Notes: generated from the letters alone by a model not told the origin. 64,000 bases of DNA from Maratus speciosus (GCA_963932465.1 OZ010800.1:99095307-99159306), one strand, 5' to 3'; shown: positions 47,229 through 59,775, counted from the stretch's first letter. Numbers and translations: made by a program.

Positions 47229-48041
47229 CTGTTGTGGGGTTCTGTTCCATCACATTTCTAGTTTGTGTCATTGAAATGCACAATTAAGTCTCTTGGCAGT
47301 TTTGGTAAATAATTGACTCGGGACCTCGCTCCTTGATCTGCCAATTCCTTTATTTGTGAGGTACAAGCTACAAAGGAGTCGCGAGTCCGCTGGAGTCCCC
47401 GAGATACCATATATTTCTTAGCTCACATACTTGACCTGTTAGTGGCACATCAGATATCTAAAAATTCTGAGCTCTTCAGCTGAGCACATGAGTTTTGTTA
47501 TGAAGTTTGGAATATTTTCCAGCAGAGGGTGAAATTGTCAATTTGGGAGGAAATTTAATTTAATCGGCTAATACTATTTTTAATGATGGAATTTCTAGTA
47601 TTATTTATCTCTTGCATCGCCCAGAGGTAATTCTAATTTAACTGTTATATATTACTGATGAGACAATCATAGTATGAGCTGTCAATTCAGACAAAAGATA
47701 ATTATGATTTAACTCTTATAATGTAATCATCAATATTTGATTTTGACACTAATTTAACTCTTTAAACATATTTGCATTGATTTATTGATATGAAATTACT
47801 AGCTGTCATTCTGGAGAACCTTTATTAAACTTTATGATTTAACTGACCATGACACAATCAGTTTGTTTATGCTATAAACTATGATGATGATTACAAGATA
47901 ATTTAATATGTTCTATGACATATTATATATCTTATGTCAACAAAGAGTAATTTTCTTTAGCTCTGTTTCATAAATACCAATTCATAACTATCAATTAGTG
48001 TCAAAGATTTTTATGATGAAGAAAATCATTTTATCCTTTCA
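47222..48041. repeat. LTR-like repeat, left copy
   Basis: 820 bp; pairs with 51532-52321 with scattered substitutions and a few deletions. Confidence 0.75.
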
Positions 48042-48974
48042 TATCCCCACTCCGAGAAGGGATCCAACCAGATTCGCCTACAAATATGGGGAGGTGCCTG
48101 CAAATCTCGGAAAATTGAGAATATAAAATTAGCTAAGATTGAATTTTTATCTGTTTAGGCTATTAAATTGAAATTAAAATTTAAATTTAAGTTTGTTAAT
48201 ATGTCAAGGCTGAATTTTTCTGCTGGAAAAATATAATTTAAAGTTTAGTTTTGAGAAGTAAAAATTTAAGAGTAAGTTCTTTTATACTCTTAAGTTTGGG
48301 ATATGGCTCTCGGGACAACCTGGTCGAACTTTACATATAAGAATTGAAAACGATAATAATGACATAAAATATAAGAATACCATAAAATACAAAAAAAAAT
48401 CTGAAAAACATAAGAAATAGTAATACAATAATACAATAATACACAGTAATACAATAATATATTTTAAAGTAGTGACCATAATTCTCTTGCAGTCCTGGTC
48501 TTTAAGTTTGTGCCTTTTTAAATTAAAAGTCTTTGAGCACAACATTTCACTTTTTTATATGAAATTAAACTGTGTAAAAATATAAATTGAGGTACAAATA
48601 TAATATGGGAAATTGGAATTAAACATAGTAAAAAATTATTTACCATAATTATAGAGAAAACACAATATATAAAAATGTTTGAAAATTTGGAAAAATTGAA
48701 ACTCCTTATCTCTTTTTTCAAAATATGTAAACAGTATTCAAAAGAAAAATAATGTACAACAAACTCTAAAAACATTCAATTTAGAGAATTACTTAAAAAT
48801 ATGAACTTATGAAAAAGTTTGAGAATTTCTTCATTTTTATTTCCAAGTGTGAAATTAAAAATATGTTGAAATAAGTATGTTGAAATAAAAATATTGAAAT
48901 AAGTACGAACATAAAAAAAAATAATATCTTGAAGTCTATTTACATGGTAGACTACTTGCAAGGTAAGTAGTATT

Positions 48975-49055
48975 TATCCTAAACCATTAAGTTTTTAGCA
49001 ATCCTAAACCGTTGAAGGTTTTAGCAATTCCTAAACCGTGGAAGGTTTTGGCAAA
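48975..49055 (+). repeat. 26-bp minisatellite, three copies
   Basis: CCTAAACCRTKRARGTTTTRGCAA recurs three times in the interior of the LTR-like element. Confidence 0.8.
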
Positions 49056-49667
49056 AATTACAAAAAAAGAAAAATGTTCGAAGTTTATTTTTTTAGTGAA
49101 GATGCAAATGCAATTTACCTGTAAGCAAAGGTGTTTATTATTTTGCAGACTAGCTATTTATTTCCCTCAGTGGCATTAATAAATCCAAGTCACAATTTAA
49201 TAAGCTACATCTACATCGCACTGTTAACTCATAAAAATTTCCTGTTTTATGCAAGTAAAAAAAAAATCAAAGAACATTTTTCCTCAAGTTAAAGGCCAGG
49301 ACGCTCTGAGTTTTCCTTGCTAGTGTTTATGAAAATAGTAAAAAATCTTTTAATTTTCAAGCGTTTTACTACTAGCAAAGGAACAAATAATAATAATAAA
49401 ACAGAAAAATTAAATAATTAAAACAAACAAACAAAAATAAAATAATAGCCCCTGGTTGAAACAAATAGGACAATTACTGTTTTTTAAGCGCTTGTCAACC
49501 CGTTGATAACTTTTTAAATGGTACCTTATATTTTATTTTAGCTAAATGTCCGAACAGTTGCCACATTTGCTCAGATTGCATAAGTCACTGAATTTTGTTT
49601 GTCTGTAGAGGCGTGCTTTTTGGCTTTAGTTTAATCAATTCAAAAATAACAACAACAGCAAAATATT

Positions 49668-49860
49668 TTAAAGACTTAATGGAATCGACCATGCTCATCT
49701 TTAAAAATTGTTTAAAGGCTTAATGGGGTGAAACCATGATCACCTTTAGAGAGATAAAAATTGTGCTTAAAGGCTTAATGTAGTGAAACCATGATCACGT
49801 CTAAAAATAAATTGTGTTTAAAGGCTTAATAGAGTGAAACCATGATCACTTCTAAATTAA
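49668..49860 (+). repeat. 60-70-bp minisatellite, four copies
   Basis: AAAGGCTTAATGGGGTGAAA with CCATGATCAC following recurs four times with drift. The interior of the element otherwise shows nothing coding. Confidence 0.8.
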
Positions 49861-50858
49861 TTGAATATCTAGATTTAGACACTAGTGGGCTAAGTCGGTC
49901 ATCTCAAAGCCAAGTAAATATTTAGAGATTAGTGGGCTTATCACGGTCATGTCCAAACCTATTAGCAATGATTGGAAGTATTTAAACTCTTTATTAATGT
50001 GCAATTTAATTTCTTATCTTTAAAGAAATATTTAATAGAAATTCAAAAATCAAATATTAAAAAATAATAAAATAAAGTAAAGCACTATTCAATTATACAC
50101 TAAAAACTTATACGGAATAATAAAGAAAATTTCAAATTGCAAACTTGATCGGTTGTTTACTAACTCAGTATGGAATTTTTTTTATATACAACAAACTTAT
50201 GAATAAAAATAAACCAAACACATAACTCAAATAAGCAAATATTTACAACAATTTCAATCCCAAATTTATCCTTACAAATATTTCATTTCTAAGACAAAAA
50301 TTTATTGATCTTTAGAACTACAAGAAATGTTACTTTTTTGTTTTTTTTTTCTCATAAAAAATTTAAAGTGCTAGATCATTGAATGGAATCTTATTCTGCA
50401 ACTGCTTTCATGAGTGGAATCTGCACTGAAATGTTTATTTTATGGAATAAGCACATTTTCTTGAAGACTTTAAGATAGAGAAAATAAAAATTAGCAATTG
50501 CTTTCATTCATCTTAAACTTTTAAATCTCCATTTTCATATCTGAAAGTAGTTTATTCTTTCGCGAGACAGAAAATACACAAATTTAAAATTTCAATACCT
50601 TAATCAACAGGTTAGAATTTCAAATGTATTTAAATATTTTAATCTAAATTTTAATCATAAATAAAACAAAATAAATTTTCTTACGTAAAAAGAGGAAAAC
50701 AATTTCAAAACTAATTTTTTCATCATTAGCTAAAATATAAAAATTAAAGCATACATCTTGGTTGAAATTTCTCGCATTAATCGAATTGCGAACACATATC
50801 ACATAAAAAATAGCTAAATCAGATGTATTTAATATATGCAAAAAAGGCCACATTTTCG

Positions 50859-50889
<31 letters not shown>

Positions 50890-51531
50890 TCCAAGTGGCC
50901 AAGCACTAGTAAAAACAAAATTCACAAAAATTCGCACATTCTTCTTTCCATAGACTATCTTCTCCTTCAGAATACGGCCAGATAATTTCTAAAAAGTACT
51001 GTCGTCTTTTGACGAAAAAAAAAATCCATTCTGGGATTCGACCAGGGTTACAAAACAGTTTTGGCTTCATTTTTGTTGATTGCTCTTGATGAAAAGCAGA
51101 ACAGAACTGGAACCGCAGTTCAGAAAAAGATGGTCTTCTCTGTTATGCAGCATAGACTTATTTCACTTTTGAGCATAAATTCAGGAGGACAATAGCTAGG
51201 GAAAATCATTTTCCCTGGCTTTAATTATTCAGTTCCTTGAGATAACACCAAGGTCAGAAATCAGTACAGAAAAGTCCTGAAAACAGTAGAATTCTGTATA
51301 GGATGGATTACTCCAACAGATACTGAGTCAATGTACTTCCATTTTAAATATAAGTTCCTTGATGACTGAAAATCCAATCCATAGCAAGTAAGGGGATTTT
51401 TCCATTTAACCAAAGGCAGCCAGTCAGGCACAAGAAAATTTTCAACTCTAGTCCCGAGTGGTGATATGGTTCTGGATATCCAACGGGATTTTCTGCGGCA
51501 GGACACCATCCTTGCCGACTTATGTAAAATA

Positions 51532-52321
51532 TGCTGGCCTGCTGTGTGGTTCTGTTCCATCACCACTCGAGTTTGTGTCATTGAAATACACAGTTAAGTC
51601 TCTTGGCAGTATTGGTAAATAAATGACTCGGGACCTCGCTCCTTTAACTACCAATGCCTTTATTTGTGAGTTACAAGCTACAAAGGAGTCGCGAGTCCGC
51701 TGGAGACCCCGGGATACCATATATTTCTTAGCTCACATACTTGACCAGGTACTGGCACATCAAATATCTAAAAATTCTGAACTGTTCAGCTGAGCACATG
51801 AGTTTTGTTATGAAATTTGGAATATTTTCCAGCAGAGGGCGAAAATGATAATTTGGAAGGAAACTTTTTTAATGATAGGATTTCTAATAATATTCATCTC
51901 TTGCATCACCAGAGGTAATTCTAATTTAACTGTTATATATTACAGATGAGAAAATATGATGAGCTGTCAATTCAGAGAAAAGTTAATTATGATTTAACTC
52001 TTATAATGTAATCATCAATATTTGATTTTAACACTAATTTAACTCTTTAAACATATTTAAATTGATTTATTGATCTGAAATTACAAGCTGTCATTCTGGA
52101 GAAACTTTATTAAATTTTATGATTTAACTGACCATGACACAATCAGTTTGTTTATGCTATGCACTATGATGATGCTTACAAGATAATTTAATATGTTCTA
52201 TGATGGCTGTCTTATGTCAACAAAGAGTAATTTTCTTTAACTCTGTTTCATAAAAACCTATTCATAACTATCAATTAGTGTCAAAGATTTTTATGATGAA
52301 GAAAATCTTTTTATCCTTTCA
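51532..52321. repeat. LTR-like repeat, right copy
   Basis: 790 bp; followed at once by a TATATA tract. Confidence 0.75.
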
Positions 52322-52520
52322 TATATATATATATATATAACCACTAAATAAACATTACCGACCACAAACAAAAATTGTGATATTATAAATGAAATGTCAA
52401 TAATACAGTTTCCCCCAACACACTTAACGTGGATACCAAAAACATAGTATATACCAGCTGTTATGTATAAAATATAGTCCCTTGTACTATACTACGAGTA
52501 TTAATATGGAAGAAAAAAAG

Positions 52521-52560
<40 letters not shown>

Positions 52561-53459
52561 GCAACCAGATTTGAAAAATTAAAAACGCACAACGTTAGAT
52601 ATCGACCTCAGGTATCAAGTGAAAAAAAAATTAAATATTAAAATTCAAGCAAGAATTCTGAAAAGAATGCTGCCATAAATTTAACATTAGCGTGCAGATG
52701 TTTTTCCGTGATTCTATACTAGTCACGTAAAGAATCTGGAACTATATTTGCTAAACCTATGGGAGCGTTATTTTTACTATTTCTCGCTTCCTTTTTAATA
52801 ATTTTAAATGAATTTTCTTTTGGCTTGGACATTTTTTTAAATTTATTTTTATACATTCTTCATAAAATTTCAAAAATAAGTTCTTTTGTGATGCTTTTTT
52901 TTTTTGAAGAAAAAAGAACGCTTTTTGGAATCTTGGATGCCTCGGAAGAGGTTATGGTATATTTTCCTTTGTGATTATAGTACATTTTCTTAAATTAAGA
53001 AACATCTCTCTTTTTTACAGCGTATGTAATGCGATTAAAGATAATTGTTTAATTTTGGAGTACAATGCATCAGTTTTATGAAAAATATGTACTGTGATTT
53101 AATATTTTAATTTCTAGAATATAAGGACTTAGATTGAAATGAAAAACTTTTTAGTTTCTCTAAATTTCAATGTTCTCCCATATCAACATTTCTCTCTAAC
53201 TTTTTTCTCAAACCTGAAGTAAAATGTGACAAACATTTTTTTAATGATAAAAATGGGTAATATATCAATGACCTCCAAATTACATTTTGATTTCGTTAAA
53301 CTTGCATATTTCTTTGAGACAAAGAAAAACACTTTGTTTCAAATAAAAAAGCAGAATGTTAATTTTATAGAATAGGAAAATTTAAATATTAAATAGTTGT
53401 TTTCACTCAATCGGTTTATCAATATTGAAGGTAAAATATGTAAAATTTATTATTAGAAA
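52322..53459. other. Spacer with TA microsatellites
   Basis: TA tracts lie at about 52322-52339 and 52525-52556. The stretch between, 52339-52525, includes an inverted partial match to 46893-47110 (for example ACAGTTTCCCCCAACACACT versus the GTGTGTTTGGGGTACTGTAT area). No gene is visible. The 71-codon frame at 52759-52974 has no motif I recognise. Confidence 0.4.
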
Positions 53460-53573
53460 TACGAGGGTGAGTCGGAAAATAAGATTCCCCCTGGCAATTG
53501 TGGACAGAGGTGTGTATGAAAGACAAAAAATGTAATGAAATATTAAAGATAAGACGTAACTTTATTTTTCTAC

Positions 53574-53949
53574 TTAAGTGCCAATTGAGTTGAGACATTT
53601 GTCATACCCTTTATGAGCTTCATAAAGCCATCCAGGAAAAAAAACAGCGCTCTGCATACAAAAGAAGCGTTGAACGGCTTGTGTGACTTTAGCATTGCTT
53701 ACAAAGAAGTAGTCAATCATTGCTTTCGTCTGTAGTGGCTGTGCACGTCCGTCCAGGTCTCGGTATGTTCAACACTTGCTGATGCCCCTCACTGAATTGG
53801 CAGCACCATCTCCGCACCATTTGTTCAACATCACATTTGGCCCATAGACTCCCACGTGGTGGTTGTGGCACTCCACGTGGCCATTCTTAGCGGACAACTG
53901 CTCCCACTTCCTCCTTTGACCACGAATTCACAACGTATTTTCTCTCCAT
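53574..53949 (-). pseudogene. Mariner transposase, N- and C-terminal remnants fused by deletion
   Basis: From the ATG at 53949 the minus strand reads MERKYVVNSWSKEEVGAVV, the start of the HTH_48-type DNA-binding domain of mariner transposases; after a stop and a frame change comes RRWCCQFSEGHQQV-like sequence and a PGR block. Near 53640-53574 it ends GWLYEAHKGYDKCLNSIGT and a stop, which matches the conserved transposase C-terminus. The catalytic D,D34D region is absent. Only about 125 codons remain of the usual 340 or so. Confidence 0.85.
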
Positions 53950-54083
53950 ATCTACCGGGAAGAGAATGATGCAGAGCCCTGATTTTTTCAAGGAGTGCTT
54001 TTTGAATCTTATAAAGGGCTATGAGAAATGTCTCAACTCACTTGGCACTTATGTAGAAAAATAAAGTTACGTCTTATCTTTAA

Positions 54084-54835
54084 GGGGTCTCAGGACTCTT
54101 AAAGCTTTAAAATTTTCGAAATTTTATTTTTTTATGTATTAAACTACTATCTTTTCTGGACATTTTGGTATAAATGTTTCCTTGAAATTCCTATTAGAAC
54201 AGAAGTTATCTCTTTTAGAATTATACACGCTCAATAGCTGAAGCGGCGTTTCAGAATCTTTGAAGTCAATTTTCTCCAAATGACGTTTTTGGGCATAACG
54301 TGCACGATATCTCAAAAACTTCTGAATTTTTGTTTTATGAAATTTTCAAAACATATGTTTCATGTTAGTCTGTATAAACTGAACCTAAAATTTCCTTCTT
54401 ATTGTTCAGAAATATATTCTTTATAGGTGATTATAGTGTTGAAAATTTCTAAATTTTACATTAGCTAAATACAACTTTGTATTAAAAATAGAAAAATGCT
54501 TTAAATACAAATTTATTTAGGTTCAGAGTAATTATTACAATGTGAAGCATAAGTAGGACCAAAAATTTTCCTTCTACTTGCAAAATTTATTTTGTAATCG
54601 TGCGCATAATCTGTTATGTAGATTTTCCGCTCGTCAAATGTCTGACATTTTGGAACCCACTGTAGATTCTATTTCTGCATCTTGTCATTTTTCAAATACA
54701 TGAAATGAAAGAACATACTTACATTTTTCATCCCAATATAAAATTGTGTCTTAAAATCAGTTACATTTTAAGATATTATATGTTGAAAATGGTCTTGTTT
54801 TCCGATTATTCCAATTTTAAGAGTCCTGAGACCCC
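54084..54835. mobile_element. TTAA-flanked DNA element, copy B (752 bp, uninterrupted)
   Basis: The same TIRs as copy A (GGGGTCTCAGGACTCTTAA), with TTAA at 54080-54083 and 54836-54839. It lies in the right arm of the mariner, whose left arm shows the intact target with a single TTAA. It gives the empty site for the TA-flanked element found in copy A. No coding capacity. Confidence 0.92.
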
Positions 54836-54921
54836 TTAATATTTCATTACATTTTTTGTCTTTCATACGTACCTCTGTCCACAGTTTCCAGTTGAAACTT
54901 ATTTTCCGACTCACCCTCGTA

Positions 54922-56050
54922 TATAGACATTAAATTTAATATTATAAACTGTTAAATAACATTTATTTTTAGAGTTGTCAACTTGGTGACGGATAGAACT
55001 CTAGAAAACACTTTTTTTTTTAAGAAAACTTGTTACGAACACTAGTTAGTTAAAAAGCAACCGTGAAATAGCATTTAACATTAACAACAATTTATTTAAA
55101 GCTATAAATAAGTACAGATGCTAGAGGAGCGAGAAGTTTTAACTAAATTTGATCAAATAAAACACGCTGTAAAACCAGACACTGAGAGGTGGAAATCAGC
55201 AAAGATATTTTCTAATGCCTAGTATTTTCTAAACATAAAACTGGATAATCTGAACGGTTTCCGGGAACTAAGAAATGTTCGTTTCAGCTCGCTTTAAAAA
55301 AGTCACTAGAAGTATTGTAGCTATCACTATAAAATATCCCATTAAACTACCATGATAGCACTATCAAGGGAAATATCTTGGGTCAAGACAAATAATTTTT
55401 ATTAGCAATATTAGATTTAAGCTCCTTACTACGTAGGTGAACTCACAGTCTAAGATTTCGAAAACAACTCAACAGAATAGTTCGCTTGCTTCATACTATG
55501 TCTAAGTCTGGCCAATACTTGAATATAGTGATTTCTCATTTATCACTCAAGGCCATTTCGAAAAATTCCACTGAATCTAATTCATACCATAGTGTATGTA
55601 ACTTTTAAACCACCACAAGTACCTAATTATCATATCATTGCACATAATAACCCTGAAAATCAGATTCTCAGACACTTTTTCACACAGTTTGCGAAATTTA
55701 AAAAAAGGGTAGAATAGTTTTCTCAGTCGTCCATAAATGTTAGAAAATAGGACACCGCTATTGGACGAAGAGATCAAAACTCACACGTCCACAGACTACC
55801 TTAATAACACAAGATCTAGCCCCCTTTCCTCCAAAATAAGGTCTCAGTCTATTTTGTAAGTTAAAAATTCATCGTACCATGCTTCAGTAAGAACCAGTAA
55901 GGATGTTCAGCAATGACTGTAGTCATTGCAAAAATAAGGATTAAAAAATTGTAAAAGTCATACATTCTTTTGTGAAAAATCTAATATATAGAAAAGGCCA
56001 CTAATTAGTAACCTCAAAATTCTGAACTAAAACCGCCACGTTCAGGGGTA
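54922..56050. other. AT-rich spacer, nothing recognised
   Basis: No repeat partner or protein motif found. The 66-codon frame at 55577-55777 is not supported as a gene. Confidence 0.4.
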
Positions 56051-57043
56051 GGGGAGGTAAGAGAGGTATGGTACACTTTATTTTACTAATTTTTTACAAC
56101 CCTTAGAACGCTATTAAAAAAAATCGTGTTTTCTTATAAATTGATCTTTTATTCATTTATTAAAAATGTTGTGAATTTAAAAAAATAGTCATTAAAAAAA
56201 TATATCCCAATAATTTTGGAGGGCTAATACTGTATCAAACCTCCCCATTACTGGGGAGGATTGATACACTAGCAAGGGAGGTTTGATACATTGTTATGGA
56301 AATTGAGAAAAAAATGCAGACAATTCAATTTATGCATCATACAATTTTTTATGTTAAATCTTGAAATATTTATGTAAAATTGGAAACGAAATGACATTGA
56401 CATATTTTTGTTTCAGAAATGTTTTTTACAAAATATTTAAACTACTGCTTTTATTTAAACAATCCTATTAACACACTTTTTAGAAAATAAATAATGAAAA
56501 AAACCCTAGAGATCTAGCTGCAAGCAAAAATGAAGTGAACATTGCTCATTTGCAAACAATGTAATATAAATTTGCACATTTAAGATAACTTTAACCCTTT
56601 CAGGGCAAAGCATTTTCAATGCTAATGTGTTAAAAAATGAATGGCACCGGAATTTACCAACAAATTTAACTGAAAGTAAGAAAAGGGCTATATTTCACTT
56701 TCATATTAAATGGAAAATATTTTACAAAATGCTGGTGCCAATGTGGCGTTTAGGAATTAAAATTAAGTGGTTTCATAAATATACCACCATACCTGAAATG
56801 GTTAAAAGAAAAACTAATAACCCTATCATTTTGATAATTAAAATCGGGTAGATTTAACGCTTTTTCAATTTGCCCTTCGTCAATTACAGAAACGTTTTCC
56901 CTTTCAGGCCATTTGAACTTTTCCCCTTCTACATGACGAGCAAAGCGAACTAACCATCTATCATCGCACTGATTTTCTATGTAACCTACATAATGTATAT
57001 GAATAGTATCTTTGTTCTTCCTTACCAATTTCAGTAGCTCTTC
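56051..57043 (-). mobile_element. 3' part of a third pogo-like element with open terminal exon
   Basis: GGGGAGGTAAGAGAGGTATG follows TA at 56049-56050, a TIR of the same type as at 4932 and 14825. Subterminal motifs (ATCAAACCTCCCC and inverses) recur at 56236-56300. The transposase end reads on the minus strand toward this TIR. I find no matching inverted end further right, so the 5' part is missing or too diverged. Confidence 0.6.
56750..57043 (-). CDS. Terminal exon of a pogo-like transposase (partial)
   Basis: An uninterrupted frame runs from a splice-acceptor-like TTGTTTTACAG (ending at 57044) through EELLKLVRKNKDTIHIHYVG, DRWLVRFARHVEGEKFKWPE and a stop at 56750, about 97 codons. The pattern of a short beta-rich module with YVG.IE, VRFAR and VIDEGQI resembles the C-terminal module that follows the DDE domain in many arthropod pogo/jerky-like transposases. 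The tail GGIFMKPLNFNS is conserved in the relic at about 5655-5690. No upstream exon is recognised, so it is a partial coding sequence or recent relic. Confidence 0.5.
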   Translation of the reverse strand, partial: EELLKLVRKNKDTIHIHYVGYIENQCDDRWLVRFARHVEGEKFKWPERENVSVIDEGQIEKALNLPDFNYQNDRVISFSFNHFRYGGIFMKPLNFNS

Positions 57044-57089
57044 CTGTAAAACAATAATGGATATTACAGTCCTATATTTGTTTGCAAAT

Positions 57090-57123
<34 letters not shown>

Positions 57124-58374
57124 ACATTAAAAAATTTGTTATTTACCATTTATCATGTTCATCTTGCACTATAATAATTACATGTAACACAGTGGTCATG
57201 TCTGTTCTCTTTTCCCGCATCTTATTAAATACTGATGGATGAATTTGAAATTTTGTCGTCAGTATGTCAAGATGGAAAATTGAACATGTAACTTTTTTTA
57301 CAGTGTATCTTTCGACAGAAAATTCGAGAGAAGAAGCATGCTCTTGCAATGCCAATAATTACATATGGTATCCACCACATTATAATAAATTTTTCACTAA
57401 TTTTGCGATTAAAAATATAGGAAGAAATCTATTAGAAAGTACTGATGGTGGAACTTAATAACCTGTTATTTCTCTGGTATTTTATGGTTGACTTATATAC
57501 CAAAAAATACAGTAAATGACACACTAATTTCAGCCTGTATAAATCAAATTTTAAAGACTTAAATTGAAAAAGTGATTTATTATTTTCTTTGCAATAGCGT
57601 AAAAAAGGATGAAGTATTTTGTACATAAAAATTATACACTGGAAATTTCAAAAGAACCATTTTTTAAATTTAAACTTATAACAGCTGTTAATATGACACC
57701 TATTATTAGATTTTTAAATTAAAACATGTACACAATGAAATGTTATTTAATAATTGAATCGTACTTGGTATTAAAAATTAATGTCATGACATAAAACTCC
57801 AATATCCTGAATATCATTTTACAGAAGAATACCCAAATAAAATTATTGAGTGCGGTAATAAAAAATATCATGCCTAAATGTGAAAGTTTAATTAATTAAA
57901 ATTAAGAAATTACCACTTTACATGTTTTTTTCCGAAAAACACTTTAAAGCAATTATAATTAAAAAAAATAAATGCTAATAATTTACGTTTTTTGCACTTA
58001 TGTGTTGTATACCTTTTTCAGATATTATATTTTGGATTCGTTATAAAAATATTAGTATTTACTAGGAAAATATTTCACTTATTTTTCGAATATTGGATTA
58101 AAGTGTTGTGTTACCAATAATTATCTTTCCTTTCAAAATAAACTTGCTTATTGAGCTAGATGTATTTTTTAACTATCACCCAAATTAGTGAAATAGCAAT
58201 GAACTACCGGAAACAAAGCTGTATTCAAATGAGTTTAAATTTATGTTAGATGTAACTGTTAGAATTGAGTATTCTTTAAGAAGCATTTTTCTTGAGAAAT
58301 AAAACACGCACTAATATAATCAATCCCATTTTATCTAAATTGATTGCCATTACCGATTATAGCATATGAGTACG
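57044..58374. other. AT-rich stretch with TA microsatellite
   Basis: A TA tract lies at about 57091-57120. Frames at 57143-57355 (minus) and 57264-57458 (plus) overlap on opposite strands; either could be part of an upstream exon of the pogo-like gene, but I see no supporting motif. Confidence 0.4.
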
Positions 58375-59260
58375 TCAGAAATGGAGAAGGCTAATATGGA
58401 CAAGGTGTGGGAACAAATTAATTTTTTTCAAAGGGAGGATGACTGCATTTTACGCGTTTTCTTTGGCAATTTTGAGAAAAGTACTGAAAATTTCTATCAT
58501 GTACAGCTTCATCGAAATTTCAGAATTTTCGTTTGGTTGGAAAAAATTTAATTTATTCATAAAGACACAAGGGATTCTGATTTGCAAACTGAAAATTAAA
58601 AATTAGAGTCATACATTATTAAGTACGGTGGCAAATTACTAATGATTGAATCGGAAGAAACAATAACCAAAACAGGGAACAAAATGTTCCAAAAGAAAAA
58701 TGAACAAATAATAACAAGGTATGGGAACACATTTATTTTATTCAAAGATTGCCCTTTTAACAATAGTACTGAAAATTGCAATCATGTACAGTTTCATCAC
58801 AATTTCAGATTTCCCATTTGGTTGGGAAAATTTTAATTTAGTCATAAAAGCACACGAATCCCGATTTGTAAGCTTAAAATTTATAATTAGTGACATCATG
58901 CATTTTTAAGCATGGTAGGAAATTACTAATTATTGAATAGGAACTAACGATAAGGATTGCAGGTAACTATAGCCTTAAAAAAATTGTGCTAGAAAGGACA
59001 AGATGTAGGAACAAATTGTTTTTTTTTTTTCAAAGAGAAGATGATTGTATTTTATGCGTTTTCTTTTGCCATTTTGAGTAAAGTACTGAAAAAATCAATT
59101 ATGTACAGTTTCAATACAATTTCAGAATTTCCGTTTGGTTAGAAAATTTGTTAATTTAGTCGTAAAGTCATGAGGAATTCCGATTTGTAATCTAAAAGTA
59201 TTTAATTAGAAACATCATACATTATTAAGCATATTAGTAAATTACTAATGATTTAATATT
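58375..59260 (+). repeat. Tandem repeat, about 300-bp unit, three diverged copies
   Basis: AAGGTGTGGGAACAAATT-like blocks start near 58402, 58716 and 58999. Each is followed by TTTTTTCAAAG, then AGTACTGAAAATT, ATGTACAGTTTCAT and TTAATTTAGTCATAAAG. The open frames at 58366-58551, 58642-58836 and 58721-58909 are repeat sequence in different frames and do not share a conserved reading frame, so I do not call genes. Confidence 0.8.
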
Positions 59261-59775
59261 AAGCAATAAATCTATGCAGGGAAAAACATGTTCCAATAAG
59301 ACATTTTGCAAGAGATATACCTTTCAAGGTGTTTGAAAAATATTACAGTAATATGTGTGTTTTTGACAACTATGACAAATATCTGGGGGGAAAACGATCG
59401 TTTCGGACTCGAGATGAAAGTTTTAGAGCGGATGTAAATGGTCATACGTCGTCCAGGAGTCACATTTTTAGCTTAATAACGAAGTTTTAATGATTTCTTG
59501 ATTACACATAGATGAATATATATAAAACATGGATGATTACATTTAAGTTAAAAATGAACAGATCAAAATAGGCCGTGTCCCTATAAAACATTATTAAAGC
59601 ACATCTCGTCTAGCTGGCGTGAGAGATTTCGTAGACTCTCTTAGTCCGTTTGACGAAGTCTGCATATCGACAGCTTCTGCTGTCGTTTATCTTTAATTCT
59701 TACGATTTTAATTGTAGGCTCACGTGCAGCACTTTTCTTATTGTTCGGTAGTTAGATTTCTATTCTAGAGCCTCA
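59261..59775. other. Spacer, nothing firmly recognised
   Basis: It may hold the LTR or 3' UTR of the gypsy element whose pol ends to the right, but I cannot define an LTR boundary. Confidence 0.35.

Larger units (their letters stand above)
47222..52321. mobile_element. Probable second LTR element (LTR-like direct repeats, 5.1 kb)
   Basis: Direct repeats 47222-48041 and 51532-52321 start TGMTGGCCTG and end TTATCCTTTCA, so they have TG...CA ends. TA microsatellite lies directly outside both. The 3.5-kb interior has no recognisable gag or pol, no clear primer-binding site and no clear polypurine tract, so LTR identity rests on ends and length only. Shared sequence includes GACTCGGGACCTCGCTCC and CAAAGGAGTCGCGAGTCCGC. 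The minus-strand frames at 51261-51720 run over the repeat start and have no family that I recognise. Confidence 0.55.
53462..54919 (-). mobile_element. Mariner element, internally deleted, split by a TTAA element
   Basis: TIRs begin CGAGGGTGAGTCGGAAAATA at both ends with TA outside (53460-53461 and 54920-54921). The inverted match extends about 170 bp inward, far longer than a usual mariner TIR, so the two ends share a duplicated arm. Without the nested element the length is about 0.70 kb. The transposase between the arms is a deletion derivative. The left arm reads AATATTAAAGATAAG where the right arm is interrupted, which gives the empty site for the TTAA element. Confidence 0.92.

Noticed and set aside
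51261..51720. Minus-strand frames of 106 and 66 codons
   Set aside because: They overlap the start of the right LTR-like repeat on the opposite strand and match no family that I know.
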